Numbered from the stretch's first letter, positions 45,202 to 54,769 are shown. The stretch is DNA of 64,000 nucleotides from Pseudomonas syringae KCTC 12500 (GCF_000507185.2 NZ_AYTM02000002.1:2565501-2629500); one strand, 5' to 3'. Program-made: numbers and translations. Notes: a model not told the origin generated them from the letters alone.

Positions 45202-46491
45202 ATGTCATCTGTTCCTCCAAGTTCCACGCAGCCTGCGCGGCCTCTGACTCGCAGCGATTACAAAACCCTTTCGCTGTCGGCCTTGGGTGGTGCGCTGGAG
45301 TTCTACGACTTCATCATTTTCGTGTTTTTCGCGGCGGTGGTCGGCAAACTGTTTTTCCCGGTGGACATGCCTGACTGGTTGCGCATGATGCAGACGTTCG
45401 GCATTTTCGCCGCCGGTTATCTGGCGAGGCCTCTGGGCGGCATTATCATGGCGCACTTTGGCGATCTGCTGGGGCGCAAGAAAATGTTCACGCTGAGCAT
45501 TTTCATGATGGCGGTGCCGACGCTGATCATGGGTCTGCTGCCGACCTACGCGCAGATCGGCATGTGGGCGCCGATTCTGCTGCTGTTGATGCGCGTCATT
45601 CAAGGGGCCGCCATTGGCGGTGAAGTACCGGGCGCCTGGGTGTTCGTGTCCGAGCATGTGCCTGCCCGTCGTGTCGGGTATGCCTGCGGTACCCTGACCG
45701 CCGGCCTGACAGCGGGTATCCTGCTGGGCTCGCTGGTCGCTACGGCGATCAATAGCATCTATACCCCGATCGAGGTATCGGATTACGCATGGCGTATCCC
45801 TTTCCTGCTGGGTGGCGTGTTCGGCCTGATGTCGGTGTATCTGCGCCGCCTGCTGCATGAAACGCCGGTGTTTGCCGAGCTGCAACTGCGCAAGGCACTG
45901 GCCGAGGAGGTGCCGCTCAAGGCGGTACTGCGCGATCATCGTGGCGCCGTTGCGCTGTCGATGCTGATGACCTGGTTGCTGTCTGCCGGCATCATCGTCG
46001 TGATCCTGATGACGCCGACCATCCTGCAAACCATTTATGGCTTTCCAGCTGCCACGGCGCTGAAAGCCAATAGCCTGGCCATTGTCTTTCTGAGCGTGGG
46101 CTGTATCGCTGCGGGCGCACTGGCGGATCGTTTCGGCGCAGGCTGGGTGTTCCTGCTGGGCAGCGCAGGTTTGCTGATCAGTTCGTGGACGTTCTATCAC
46201 ATCCTCGGCAGCCATCCGGATGTGCTGTTCCCGCTGTATGCGGTGACGGGCCTGTTCGTCGGTACGATCGGCGCGGTTCCTTACGTCATGGTCAAGGCAT
46301 TCCCGCCTGTGGTGCGCTTCTCGGGGCTGTCGTTCTCCTACAACCTGGCGTACGCGATATTCGGTGGCCTGACGCCGATGGTTGTGACCTTCATGCTCAA
46401 GAGCAGTCCGATGGGGCCGGCATGGTACGTCGCGATCCTCTGCGGCCTGGGCATGGCCATCGGCGTGTTTCTGCTGAGCCGAAAGCGCTGA
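45202..46491 (+). CDS. MFS transporter, metabolite:H+ symporter type
   Basis: ATG 45202 gives 429 residues with 12 membrane segments. Residues 20-55 (YKTLSLSALGGALEFYDFIIFVFFA) and the loop GHFGDLLGRKKM-like (AHFGDLLGRKKMFTLSIFMM) are typical of the MHS subfamily (ProP, KgtP, CitA), which imports organic acids or osmolytes with protons. RVIQGAAIGGEVPGAWVFVSEHVP matches the family loop. The substrate is unknown. An upstream extension of the frame is not supported. Confidence 0.9.
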   Translation: MSSVPPSSTQPARPLTRSDYKTLSLSALGGALEFYDFIIFVFFAAVVGKLFFPVDMPDWLRMMQTFGIFAAGYLARPLGGIIMAHFGDLLGRKKMFTLSIFMMAVPTLIMGLLPTYAQIGMWAPILLLLMRVIQGAAIGGEVPGAWVFVSEHVPARRVGYACGTLTAGLTAGILLGSLVATAINSIYTPIEVSDYAWRIPFLLGGVFGLMSVYLRRLLHETPVFAELQLRKALAEEVPLKAVLRDHRGAVALSMLMTWLLSAGIIVVILMTPTILQTIYGFPAATALKANSLAIVFLSVGCIAAGALADRFGAGWVFLLGSAGLLISSWTFYHILGSHPDVLFPLYAVTGLFVGTIGAVPYVMVKAFPPVVRFSGLSFSYNLAYAIFGGLTPMVVTFMLKSSPMGPAWYVAILCGLGMAIGVFLLSRKR

Positions 46492-46531
46492 TCATCATCC
46501 GCTGTTGAATCGCTCGGGCACCGCTACAGCC

Positions 46532-46572
46532 AAAGGCTATCTACCTGCACAGGTCGATAGCCTTTTCATCTT
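46532..46572 (+). terminator. Terminator after the MFS gene
   Basis: AAAGGCTATC (46532-46541) pairs with GATAGCCTTT (46556-46565), with an inner ACCT/AGGT stem, followed by TCATCTT. It lies 40 bp after the stop and ends just before the Pho box of pstS. Confidence 0.75.
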
Positions 46573-46573
46573 A

Positions 46574-46591
46574 TTGTCATAATCAATTCAT
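46574..46591 (+). promoter_or_regulatory. Pho box before pstS
   Basis: TTGTCAT, four bases, then AATTCAT fits the paired seven-base half sites of the Pho box (CTGTCAT-N4-CTGTCAT) with three mismatches. It lies 67 bp before pstS. Confidence 0.65.
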
Positions 46592-46657
46592 AGAGTAGTC
46601 ACAAGACTGGCCGAAAAAGGCTCGTGGACACCTACACACCCTGCCAGGAGCGCAAGG

Positions 46658-47656
46658 ATGACACTCAAGCGTTTGATGACTGCACTGACCTTGGTTGCCG
46701 CCGGAGTGACGGCAGCCAATACGCTGGCTGCGGTCGACCCTGCCATCCAGGCCTATACCAAGACCTCCGGTGTGTCAGGCAATCTCTCCAGTGTCGGCTC
46801 CGATACCCTGGCAAATCTGATGACGCTGTGGGCCGAGGCCTACAAGAAAGAATACCCGAGCGTGAACATCCAGATTCAAGCCGCGGGTTCCTCTACAGCG
46901 CCACCCGCGCTGACCGAGGGCACGGCCAATCTGGGCCCGATGAGCCGCAAGATGAAAGACGGCGAGCTGTCGGCTTTCGAGCAGAAGCATGGCTACAAGC
47001 CGACCGCCATCCCGGTTGCGGTGGATGCCCTGGCGGTTTTCGTGCACAAGGACAACCCGATCAAGGGCCTGACCCTGCAGCAAGTGGACGCGATCTTTTC
47101 CGCGACCCGCCTGTGCGGTGCCAAGGCAGATGCGAAAACCTGGGGTGATGTCGGTGTGACCGGCGATCTGGCAGGCAAACCGATCCAGTTGTTTGGTCGT
47201 AACTCGGTGTCGGGCACTTACGGTTATTTCAAGGAAGAAGCCCTGTGCAAAGGCGACTTCAAGGCCAACGTCAACGAGCAGCCCGGCTCCGCTTCGGTGG
47301 TCAGCGCGATCAGCAACTCGCTTAACGGCATCGGTTACTCGGGCATCGGTTACAAGACATCCAACGTCAGGACGGTCCCGCTGGCGAAGAAGGAAGGGGG
47401 CGAGTTTGTCGAAGACAGCGAAGCCAATACCCTGAACGGCAGTTATCCACTGTCGCGCTTCCTTTATGTGTACGTGAACAAGGCGCCGAACCAGCCCCTG
47501 GCGCCGCTGGAAGCCGAATTTGTGAAACTGGTGCTGTCGAGACAGGGCCAGGAAGTGGTGATGAAGGATGGGTACATCCCACTCCCTGCCCGTGTCGTGG
47601 AGAAGACGCTGGCCGATCTTGGCCTGCAGGGCGCGAGCGGCGTGGTGTTAAAATAG
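46658..47656 (+). CDS. pstS: Phosphate ABC transporter, periplasmic binding protein
   Basis: This 332-residue protein has a signal peptide ending near ANTLA. The phosphate-binding motifs are [38 protein letters not shown] and [17 protein letters not shown]. It belongs to the PstS group common in Pseudomonas (about 320 residues with C-terminal [14 protein letters not shown]). It binds phosphate in the periplasm and delivers it to PstCA. ATG 46658 follows CAGGAGCGCAAGG. Confidence 0.96.
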   Translation: MTLKRLMTALTLVAAGVTAANTLAAVDPAIQAYTKTSGVSGNLSSVGSDTLANLMTLWAEAYKKEYPSVNIQIQAAGSSTAPPALTEGTANLGPMSRKMKDGELSAFEQKHGYKPTAIPVAVDALAVFVHKDNPIKGLTLQQVDAIFSATRLCGAKADAKTWGDVGVTGDLAGKPIQLFGRNSVSGTYGYFKEEALCKGDFKANVNEQPGSASVVSAISNSLNGIGYSGIGYKTSNVRTVPLAKKEGGEFVEDSEANTLNGSYPLSRFLYVYVNKAPNQPLAPLEAEFVKLVLSRQGQEVVMKDGYIPLPARVVEKTLADLGLQGASGVVLK

Positions 47657-47711
47657 TCACGCACGCGTTGCGAGCGAGGCTCAATGGACTGGCCTGCACA
47701 CAAATTGAACA

Positions 47712-47746
47712 GTCCGCCGCCGGTTTCGCAGGCGGCGGGCTTTCTT
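47712..47746 (+). terminator. Terminator between pstS and pstC
   Basis: GTCCGCCGCC (47712-47721) pairs with GGCGGCGGGC (47731-47740) with a nine-base loop and is followed by TTTCTT. It would limit transcription from pstS into pstC, giving a surplus of binding protein. Confidence 0.8.
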
Positions 47747-47757
47747 GCGTCACCTTG

Positions 47758-47775
47758 CTGTAATGTTTCTGTCAT
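47758..47775 (+). promoter_or_regulatory. Pho box before pstC
   Basis: CTGTAAT-GTTT-CTGTCAT matches the Pho box consensus with one mismatch. It is 25 bp before ATG 47800 and 49 bp before ATG 47824. As PhoB sites replace the -35 element, the later start leaves more room for a leader. Confidence 0.88.
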
Positions 47776-47799
47776 AAAATGCGTCTACGGTGTGTGCGC

Positions 47800-50085
47800 A
47801 TGAATGAGCTGTTCAAATCGACGATGGACCAGAGCTCGCCTCCAGCGCGTATTGATTTCAATACGCCCGCGATGGTGCGAAAGCGTCGTGTCCGTGCGTT
47901 GAAGGACCGGCTCACTCACTGGTACGTCGCCATTGGTGGCCTTGCCGTGCTGGCGGCCATCACGCTGATCTTCTTCTACCTTGCCTATGTGGTTGCGCCG
48001 CTTTTCAAAGGTGCCAGCCTGACCGCCAACCCTGCGCTGAATGCCGCCTGGCTGCCGGACGCCGGTGCGCCAATGATGATCACCATCGAAGAGCAGAACC
48101 AGATCGGCATGCGCATCTCCGACAAGGGCGAAGTGGTCTTTTTCAACATCGATGACGGCGCAGAGCTGCAGCGCATTGCCTTGCCGCTCCCCGCTGGCGT
48201 TTCCGTCGCGTCCATCGGCAAGGATCAGCCCGGTGCGCCATTGATAGCCCTGGGCTTGTCCAACGGTCAGGTGCTGGTGTTCAGGCACTCGTACTTGACG
48301 ACCTACCCTAACGATCAAAAAACCATCACTCCGAGCGTGGCCTGGCCCTACGGCGAGGCACCCTTGGTGCTGGATCAGGCCGGGCGTGCGGTCGAGCATG
48401 TCACCGTCAGCTCCGATGGCGACAGCCTGAAGCTGGCAGGGGCGACCGGCACTCAGTTGCACGTCATCTCGCTCGAACAGAAAGAAAACATGATGACCGG
48501 CGAGATGACCCGCGAGCAGACGCGTGTCGAGTTGCCGCAGATGTCCGCTGCGGTCAAGGCGATCTACATTGACCCGCGCCAGCAATGGTTGTATGTCATC
48601 AACGGGCGCGCGCAGGCGGATGTGTTCAGCCTGCGCGATCGTAGCCTCAACGGCCGCTATAAATTGCTGGAAGACGGCAACGCCGAGATCACGGCGAGCG
48701 CTCAACTGGTTGGCGGCATCTCGCTGATCATCGGCAACTCCAAGGGCAGTATGTCCCAGTGGTTCATGGCCCGGGACACTGACGGCGAGCAGCGCCTGAT
48801 GCGCATCCGCGATTTCAGCCTGGGCAGCGCACCTATCGTGCAGATCAAGGCCGAGCAGCGCCGCAAGGGCTTCATCGCTCTGGATGCTTCCGGCAAGTTG
48901 GGCGTATTCCACAGCACAGCGCACCGCACCCTGCTGATCGACAAGGTCGCCGAGGGGCCCGGCATTCTGGCGTTATCGCCACGCGCCAACAGGATTCTGA
49001 TTGAAAGCGCTGGCAAGCTGCTGCCGCTGACGCTGGACAACCCGCACCCGGAAGTCTCCTGGAGTTCGCTGTGGGGCAAGGTCTGGTACGAGAGTTACGA
49101 CGAGCCCAAGTACATCTGGCAGTCCACGGCGTCCAACTCCGATTTCGAGCCCAAGCTGAGCCTGGCACCGTTGACCTACGGCACACTGAAAGCGGCGTTC
49201 TACGCCATGCTGTTGGCCGCGCCGCTGGCCGTGGCTGCCGCGATCTATACCGCCTACTTCATGGCCCCTGGCATGCGCCGCAAGGTCAAGCCGGTGATCG
49301 AGTTGATGGAGGCGATGCCGACGGTGATTCTCGGCTTTTTTGCCGGATTGTTCCTGGCCCCGTATCTGGAAGGGCATCTGCCCGGCATCTTCAGCCTGTT
49401 GCTGCTCACGCCGATCGGCATTTTGTTGGCGGGCTTTTTCTGGACCCGCCTGCCTGATTCGCTTCGCTTGCGTATTCCCGATGGCTGGGAAGGCGCGATT
49501 CTGATTCCGGTCGTGCTGTTGGTGGGCTGGTTCTCGCTGAGCATGAGCCCGCTCCTGGAGAGCTGGTTCTTCGCCGGGGACATGAGCACCTGGATTCGCG
49601 ACCACCTGGGTATCACCTACGATCAACGCAATGCGCTGGTGGTCGGTATCGCCATGGGGTTCGCGGTAATCCCCAACATTTATTCGATTGCCGAAGACGC
49701 CGTGTTCAGCGTGCCGCGCAGCCTCACGCTGGGTTCGCTGGCACTGGGCGCGACGCCGTGGCAGACCCTGACGCGGGTGGTGATCCTGACTGCCAGCCCC
49801 GGCATCTTTTCTGCCTTGATGATCGGCATGGGCCGGGCCGTGGGGGAAACCATGATTGTGCTGATGGCGACCGGCAATACGCCGATCATGGACATGAACC
49901 TGTTTGAAGGCATGCGTACGCTGGCGGCCAATGTCGCGGTGGAGATGCCGGAGTCGGAAGTGGGCGGCAGCCATTATCGGGTGCTGTTTCTGGCGGCGTT
50001 GGTGCTGTTGATGTTCACCTTCGTGATGAACACCCTCGCAGAGCTGATTCGTCAGCGTCTGCGCAAGCAATACTCGTCGCTGTAA
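47800..50085 (+). CDS. pstC: Phosphate ABC transporter permease, long form
   Basis: ATG 47800 gives 761 residues; ATG 47824 (753 residues) may be the true start, given the nearby Pho box. Residues 30-75 carry one membrane helix, followed by about 370 residues of periplasmic beta-rich sequence that E. coli PstC (319 residues) lacks. The last 300 residues form the permease, with the EAA-like loop VPRSLTLGSLALGATPWQTLTRVVLPT-like at about residue 640 and RAVGETMIVLMATGN. It forms the membrane channel with PstA. Confidence 0.94.
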   Translation: MNELFKSTMDQSSPPARIDFNTPAMVRKRRVRALKDRLTHWYVAIGGLAVLAAITLIFFYLAYVVAPLFKGASLTANPALNAAWLPDAGAPMMITIEEQNQIGMRISDKGEVVFFNIDDGAELQRIALPLPAGVSVASIGKDQPGAPLIALGLSNGQVLVFRHSYLTTYPNDQKTITPSVAWPYGEAPLVLDQAGRAVEHVTVSSDGDSLKLAGATGTQLHVISLEQKENMMTGEMTREQTRVELPQMSAAVKAIYIDPRQQWLYVINGRAQADVFSLRDRSLNGRYKLLEDGNAEITASAQLVGGISLIIGNSKGSMSQWFMARDTDGEQRLMRIRDFSLGSAPIVQIKAEQRRKGFIALDASGKLGVFHSTAHRTLLIDKVAEGPGILALSPRANRILIESAGKLLPLTLDNPHPEVSWSSLWGKVWYESYDEPKYIWQSTASNSDFEPKLSLAPLTYGTLKAAFYAMLLAAPLAVAAAIYTAYFMAPGMRRKVKPVIELMEAMPTVILGFFAGLFLAPYLEGHLPGIFSLLLLTPIGILLAGFFWTRLPDSLRLRIPDGWEGAILIPVVLLVGWFSLSMSPLLESWFFAGDMSTWIRDHLGITYDQRNALVVGIAMGFAVIPNIYSIAEDAVFSVPRSLTLGSLALGATPWQTLTRVVILTASPGIFSALMIGMGRAVGETMIVLMATGNTPIMDMNLFEGMRTLAANVAVEMPESEVGGSHYRVLFLAALVLLMFTFVMNTLAELIRQRLRKQYSSL

Positions 50086-50100
50086 GGAAGGTAGGCGTTG

Positions 50101-51771
50101 GTGAAGCGGAACTCCCTCAGGAACTGGTTCAAAAGTGGCGCCCCCGGCGTCTGGATGAGTGCGGGCGCCGTATCCATCGCTGTGATCATGACCATCGGCC
50201 TGTTGGCGGTGATCGCCGTGCGTGGCCTTGGGCATTTCTGGCCCGCCGATCTGGTGAGCGCACAGTATGCAGTCCCCAATCAGGAGTCGAGCGTTCTGGT
50301 CGGTGAGCGGGTCGAGCAGGAGCAAGTACCTCGTGCGCGCCTGAAAAGCGCGGGCCTGCCGGTGCCTGATCAAGGGCCGGAATTCATGACCCGCGAGCTG
50401 TTCAAGGTCGGCAATCGCGATCTCAACCCCAGTGACTTCAACTGGGTGGTAGGCGAATGGCTGACCGGGCAGAGCCGGCCTGCAGACCTGATGACGCTGG
50501 AGCGTCGCGAGTGGGGCAATTTCTACGGCTATCTGGTCAACGTCAAGGAAGGCGGGCGTGTCGTGGCCGAAGGCGACGCGGCCTGGCCGGTCCTGCAAGA
50601 GCGCATCAAGCGCGTCGAAAAGCTGGCTGACGAACTCTATACCCTGGAAAAGAAAGACATTGGTGCCATCAATCACGCTATTGAGCGCTTGCGCTTACAG
50701 GCCCGCAAGCTGGAACTCAATGGCCGGCTGGATGCCGCCGCGCAAGCGGACATGGCTGCCGAGCGGGCCGAGCTGGATGCGCGTTACAAGGTTATCGAGG
50801 CGCGTCTTGACGGGCTGCACCAGGCCTTTGATCGCGACAGCCTGACCGCGCGTGATGGCAACGGCAAAGAGATCGAAATCAGCCTGGGCAAAGTGGTGCG
50901 TGCCTATCAGCCCAATGCGATGGGCACGGTGACCAAGCTTGGCTTCTACTTCGAGAAGCTGTGGGAGTTTCTCAGCGCCGATCCACGCGAAGCCAACACC
51001 GAAGGCGGTATCTTCCCGGCGATCTTCGGCACGGTGATGATGACCCTGATCATGGCCGTGATCGTCACGCCGTTTGGCGTGCTGGCGGCGGTCTACCTGC
51101 GTGAGTACGCGCGCCAGGGTCCGGTTACCCGGCTGATTCGCATCGCGGTGAACAACCTCGCCGGTGTGCCTGCGATTGTCTACGGTGTGTTCGGTCTGGG
51201 GTTCTTCGTCTATGTGCTTGGCGGCTCGGTGGATCGGCTGTTCTTTCCTGAAGCGCTGCCTGCCCCGACGTTCGGTACGCCGGGCCTGCTATGGGCTTCG
51301 CTGACCCTGGCACTGCTCGCCGTGCCGGTGGTGATCGTGGCGACGGAAGAAGGGCTGGCGCGCATTCCGCTGACCTTGCGTGAAGGTTCGCTGGCACTGG
51401 GTGCAACCAAGGCCGAGACGCTGTGGAAAATCGTACTGCCAATGGCCAGCCCGGCGATGATGACCGGGCTCATCCTCGCGGTGGCGCGTGCCGCCGGCGA
51501 GGTTGCGCCTTTGATGCTGGTGGGCGTCGTCAAGCTGGCGCCGTCGCTGCCGCTGGACGGCAACTATCCTTATCTGCACCTCGATCAGAAGATCATGCAC
51601 CTTGGCTTCCACATTTACGACGTCGGCTTCCAGAGCCCCAACGTCGAGGCCGCACGCCCGCTGGTGTATGCCACCGCGCTGCTGCTGGTACTGGTCATCG
51701 CCTTGCTCAATCTGTCAGCGGTGAGCATCCGTAATCATTTGCGGGAAAAGTATAAGGCGCTCGACAATTGA
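50101..51771 (+). CDS. pstA: Phosphate ABC transporter permease, long form
   Basis: The start is GTG 50101 (MKRNSLRNWFKSG) with AAGGAAGGTAG before it; TTG 50098 is also in frame. The protein has 556 residues: an N-terminal helix, a coiled-coil-like extracytoplasmic insert around residues 180-250 (LEKKDIGAINHAIERLRLQARKLE...), then the permease domain with LTLREGSLALGATKAETLWKIVLP and ARAAGEVAPLML. It follows pstC by 15 bp. E. coli PstA has 296 residues, so the insert is a Pseudomonas-type extension. Confidence 0.94.
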   Translation: MKRNSLRNWFKSGAPGVWMSAGAVSIAVIMTIGLLAVIAVRGLGHFWPADLVSAQYAVPNQESSVLVGERVEQEQVPRARLKSAGLPVPDQGPEFMTRELFKVGNRDLNPSDFNWVVGEWLTGQSRPADLMTLERREWGNFYGYLVNVKEGGRVVAEGDAAWPVLQERIKRVEKLADELYTLEKKDIGAINHAIERLRLQARKLELNGRLDAAAQADMAAERAELDARYKVIEARLDGLHQAFDRDSLTARDGNGKEIEISLGKVVRAYQPNAMGTVTKLGFYFEKLWEFLSADPREANTEGGIFPAIFGTVMMTLIMAVIVTPFGVLAAVYLREYARQGPVTRLIRIAVNNLAGVPAIVYGVFGLGFFVYVLGGSVDRLFFPEALPAPTFGTPGLLWASLTLALLAVPVVIVATEEGLARIPLTLREGSLALGATKAETLWKIVLPMASPAMMTGLILAVARAAGEVAPLMLVGVVKLAPSLPLDGNYPYLHLDQKIMHLGFHIYDVGFQSPNVEAARPLVYATALLLVLVIALLNLSAVSIRNHLREKYKALDN

Positions 51772-51837
51772 TCCCGAATTCGCCCTTTGGCAAACGCGGC
51801 CGTTCGATGACGCGAACCGTTCGCACAGGAGCAATCC

Positions 51838-52671
51838 ATGCAGCATGAAAGCCCGACGAGTGGCATGAACATGTCGGCCCTGAGACGGCACAAGCACAGC
51901 CTGGATCTGGCCGACGAAAGCGTGGCCATCGAAGTGCCGGGGCTGAATCTGTTCTATGGCGACAAGCAGGCGCTGTTTGATATCGCCCTGAATATCCCGA
52001 AGCAGAAGGTGACCTCGTTCATCGGTCCGTCCGGGTGTGGCAAATCGACGTTGTTGCGCTGCTTCAACCGCATGAACGACCTGGTCGATGGTTGCCGGGT
52101 CGAAGGCGCGATCAACCTGTACGGGCACAACATCTACACCAAGGGCGAGGAAGTCGCCGAGTTGCGTCGCCGCGTCGGCATGGTGTTTCAGAAGCCCAAT
52201 CCGTTCCCCAAGACGATTTATGAAAACGTGGTCTACGGGCTGCGCATTCAGGGGATCAACAAGAAGCGCGTGCTCGATGAAGCTGTCGAGTGGGCGCTGA
52301 AAGCCGCTGCGCTCTGGGATGAAGTCAAGGATCGACTGCATGAGTCGGCATTGGGTTTATCCGGGGGGCAGCAGCAGCGTCTGGTCATTGCCCGAACGAT
52401 CGCCGTGGAGCCGGAAGTCCTGCTGCTCGACGAACCCTGTTCGGCACTCGATCCGATTTCGACCCTCAAAGTCGAAGAACTGATCTACGAACTGAAATCG
52501 AAATACACCATTGTGATCGTTACCCACAACATGCAGCAGGCGGCTCGGGTGTCGGATTACACCGCGTTTATGTACATGGGCAAACTTGTCGAGTTCGGTG
52601 ATACGGATACCTTGTTCACCAACCCGGCAAAAAAACAGACAGAAGACTACATCACCGGTCGTTACGGGTAG
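51838..52671 (+). CDS. pstB: Phosphate ABC transporter ATPase
   Basis: This 277-residue protein has Walker [11 protein letters not shown]-loop [11 protein letters not shown], signature LSGGQQQR, Walker [14 protein letters not shown] and H-loop [25 protein letters not shown] is diagnostic for PstB. It powers phosphate import. ATG 51838 follows CACAGGAGCAATCC. Confidence 0.97.
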   Translation: MQHESPTSGMNMSALRRHKHSLDLADESVAIEVPGLNLFYGDKQALFDIALNIPKQKVTSFIGPSGCGKSTLLRCFNRMNDLVDGCRVEGAINLYGHNIYTKGEEVAELRRRVGMVFQKPNPFPKTIYENVVYGLRIQGINKKRVLDEAVEWALKAAALWDEVKDRLHESALGLSGGQQQRLVIARTIAVEPEVLLLDEPCSALDPISTLKVEELIYELKSKYTIVIVTHNMQQAARVSDYTAFMYMGKLVEFGDTDTLFTNPAKKQTEDYITGRYG

Positions 52672-52741
52672 TACGTGCTTCGTCAGCCCTGAACCACCGC
52701 TGCGTTTTCGCAATTAACCGGACGTTCCAAGGACACCCAGC

Positions 52742-53503
52742 ATGATCCACAAAGACAGCCATACGCATCACATTTCCCAACAGTTCAACGCTGAACTCGA
52801 AGACGTTCGCAGCCATTTGCTCGAAATGGGTGGCCTGGTCGAGAAGCAGGTGAACGATTCGGTCACGGCGCTGATCGAGGCCGACTCTGGCCTTGCCCAA
52901 CGTGTTCGCGAAGTCGACGACCGGATCAATCAGATGGAGCGCAGCATCGACGAAGAATGTCTGCGCATTCTGGCGCGTCGCCAGCCTGCAGCGTCCGACC
53001 TGCGCCTGATCATCAGCATTTCCAAGTCGGTGATCGACCTGGAGCGCATTGGTGATGAAGCGACCAAGATCGCGCGCCGTGCCATCAAGCTCTGCGAAGA
53101 GGGCGAGGCACCACGCGGTTACGTCGAAGTGCGTCACATCGGCGATCAGGTGCGCAACATGGTGCGCGATGCGCTGGACTCGTTCGCCCGTTTCGACGCC
53201 GAGCTGGCCCTGTCGGTTGCGCAGTACGACAAGACCATCGACCGCGAGTACAAGACGGCCCTGCGCGAGCTGGCGACCTACATGATGGAAGATCCACGCT
53301 CGATCTCCCGGGTCCTGGACGTCATCTGGGTGCTGCGCTCTCTGGAGCGAATCGGCGACCATGCGCGCAACATTTCCGAGCTGGTGATCTACCTGGTGCG
53401 CGGGACCGACGTGCGGCACATGGGTCTCAAGCGCATGAAGGAAGAAGTGCAGGGTATATCGAGCGAAACCGCTAATGTTCCGGGCAACGCTGACGATAAG
53501 TAA
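52742..53503 (+). CDS. phoU: Phosphate signalling protein PhoU
   Basis: This 253-residue all-helical protein consists of two three-helix repeats, each with the metal-binding E/DxxxD motif (ERIGDEATKIARRA near residue 100, ERIGDHARNISELV near 205). PhoU links the Pst transporter to the PhoR kinase and keeps the Pho regulon off when phosphate is plentiful. It follows pstB by 70 bp and is followed by a strong terminator. Confidence 0.97.
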   Translation: MIHKDSHTHHISQQFNAELEDVRSHLLEMGGLVEKQVNDSVTALIEADSGLAQRVREVDDRINQMERSIDEECLRILARRQPAASDLRLIISISKSVIDLERIGDEATKIARRAIKLCEEGEAPRGYVEVRHIGDQVRNMVRDALDSFARFDAELALSVAQYDKTIDREYKTALRELATYMMEDPRSISRVLDVIWVLRSLERIGDHARNISELVIYLVRGTDVRHMGLKRMKEEVQGISSETANVPGNADDK

Positions 53504-53516
53504 GATTGCCTGCGAG

Positions 53517-53547
53517 AAAAACGCCCAGCACGCGCTGGGCGTTTTTC
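53517..53547 (+). terminator. Rho-independent terminator after phoU
   Basis: AAAACGCCCAGC (53517-53528) pairs with GCTGGGCGTTTT (53533-53544), loop ACGC, followed by TTC. It closes the pst-phoU cluster. Confidence 0.9.
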
Positions 53548-53707
53548 GTTGCGCAGATCAGTATTTCCCGTCGCCTGCGGATTAAATGCCGCGGCGCAGT
53601 CAATCAATATGGCAGTTGGCTATCAGTCAACGCTATGCTTGCCGAAACAAAGGGCGTGTTGGCATACCGCAGTTCGCCTCCAGGTGAACACGCCCGCAGG
53701 AGCGTCG

Positions 53708-54598
53708 ATGAGTAAGGTCAGTGTATTGGTGGTGGATGACGCGACTTTCATTCGCGACTTGGTCAAGAAAGGGCTGCGCAATTATTTCCCCGGGATTCAT
53801 ACCGAGGACGCGGTCAATGGTCGCAAGGCTCAGACGTTGCTGGGCAAAGAGGCGTTCGACCTGATTCTGTGCGACTGGGAAATGCCCGAAATGTCCGGCC
53901 TGGAGCTGTTGACATGGTGCCGTGAGCAAGACAATTACCTGAGAACCGTCCCGTTCATCATGGTGACCAGCCGTGGCGACAAGGAAAACGTCGTGCAGGC
54001 CATTCAGGCCGGTGTGACCGATTTTGTCGGCAAGCCGTTCACCAATGAACAGCTGCTGACCAAGGTCAAGAAAGCGCTGGCAAAAGTCGGCAAGCTCGAC
54101 GCCGTCATGTCCACAGCCCCGGCACGCATGAACTCGCCGCTCAATGACTCACTGAGTGCATTGACCGGTGGCAAGGCCGAAGTGGTTCGTGCCGCGCCTG
54201 CTGCAGCCGCGGCCGCAGCCCCCAGGCCCGCCCCTGCACCCGTCAGATCGGCACAGCCGACCGGTCGCGGCCAGGGCCAGTTGCGCCTGCCCAACGGCAC
54301 TCAGTCATGCGTGATCAAGGCCCTCACCCTGAAAGACGCCACACTGGTGATTCGCGTCAGCGAAAACCTGCCACAGGTACTCGACAGCGCGGTGCTGGAC
54401 CTTGAGCAGGGCGAGGACAACGAGGTTGCACGCCTGAACGGCTATCTGCACTCCGTCGCCGCCTTTGAGCAGAAGCCGGACAGCGAATGGCTGCAAGTGA
54501 CCTTCCGCTTTGTCGATCACGACGCGCAGAAGCTCGATTACCTGTCGCGTCTGATTGCTCGTGGCACGGCGCAGAAGCACTTCATCCCGGGCGCCTGA
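53708..54598 (+). CDS. CheY-like response regulator with PilZ-like C-terminal domain
   Basis: ATG 53708 gives 296 residues. Residues 1-125 form a receiver domain with the acidic pair in VVDDAT, phospho-acceptor Asp in LILCDWEMPEMSG, Thr in MVTSRG and Lys in VGKPFT. A long Ala/Pro linker follows (APAAAAAAAPRPAPAPV, about residues 160-178). The last 110 residues resemble a PilZ fold (RLPNGTQSCVIKALTLKDATLVIR, LQVTFRFVDHDAQKLDYLSRLIARG), but the RxxxR and D/NxSxxG c-di-GMP motifs are not seen. No partner kinase is adjacent. A similar protein stands next to phoU in PAO1 as remembered. Confidence 0.85.
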   Translation: MSKVSVLVVDDATFIRDLVKKGLRNYFPGIHTEDAVNGRKAQTLLGKEAFDLILCDWEMPEMSGLELLTWCREQDNYLRTVPFIMVTSRGDKENVVQAIQAGVTDFVGKPFTNEQLLTKVKKALAKVGKLDAVMSTAPARMNSPLNDSLSALTGGKAEVVRAAPAAAAAAAPRPAPAPVRSAQPTGRGQGQLRLPNGTQSCVIKALTLKDATLVIRVSENLPQVLDSAVLDLEQGEDNEVARLNGYLHSVAAFEQKPDSEWLQVTFRFVDHDAQKLDYLSRLIARGTAQKHFIPGA

Positions 54599-54726
54599 CC
54601 TCCACCTGCCGCTGATCTGAATGGCATGCCGGCGCTGCGTTGGCGTGCAGCTTACAGTCAGCGACGTTGTTTCCTGCCTGTTCGATACAGATGTGCTTCT
54701 TTCGCGGTAGCGCAGGGTTCTATTTA

Positions 54727-54769
54727 GTTTTTCCAGTCGCATGAAAATGCAAATACCTACTGGAAAAAC
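54727..54769 (+). promoter_or_regulatory. 11-bp inverted repeat covering the start region of the 1553-residue gene
   Basis: GTTTTTCCAGT (54727-54737) is the perfect reverse complement of ACTGGAAAAAC (54759-54769), with 21 bases between. The right arm contains the only Shine-Dalgarno-like bases (TGGA) before ATG 54775. The element could be a repressor site or an RNA hairpin hiding the ribosome site. Confidence 0.6.

Noticed and set aside
48973-50676. 567-codon minus-strand frame opposite pstC and pstA
   Set aside because: It is antisense to two clearly recognised genes and has no ribosome site or family match.
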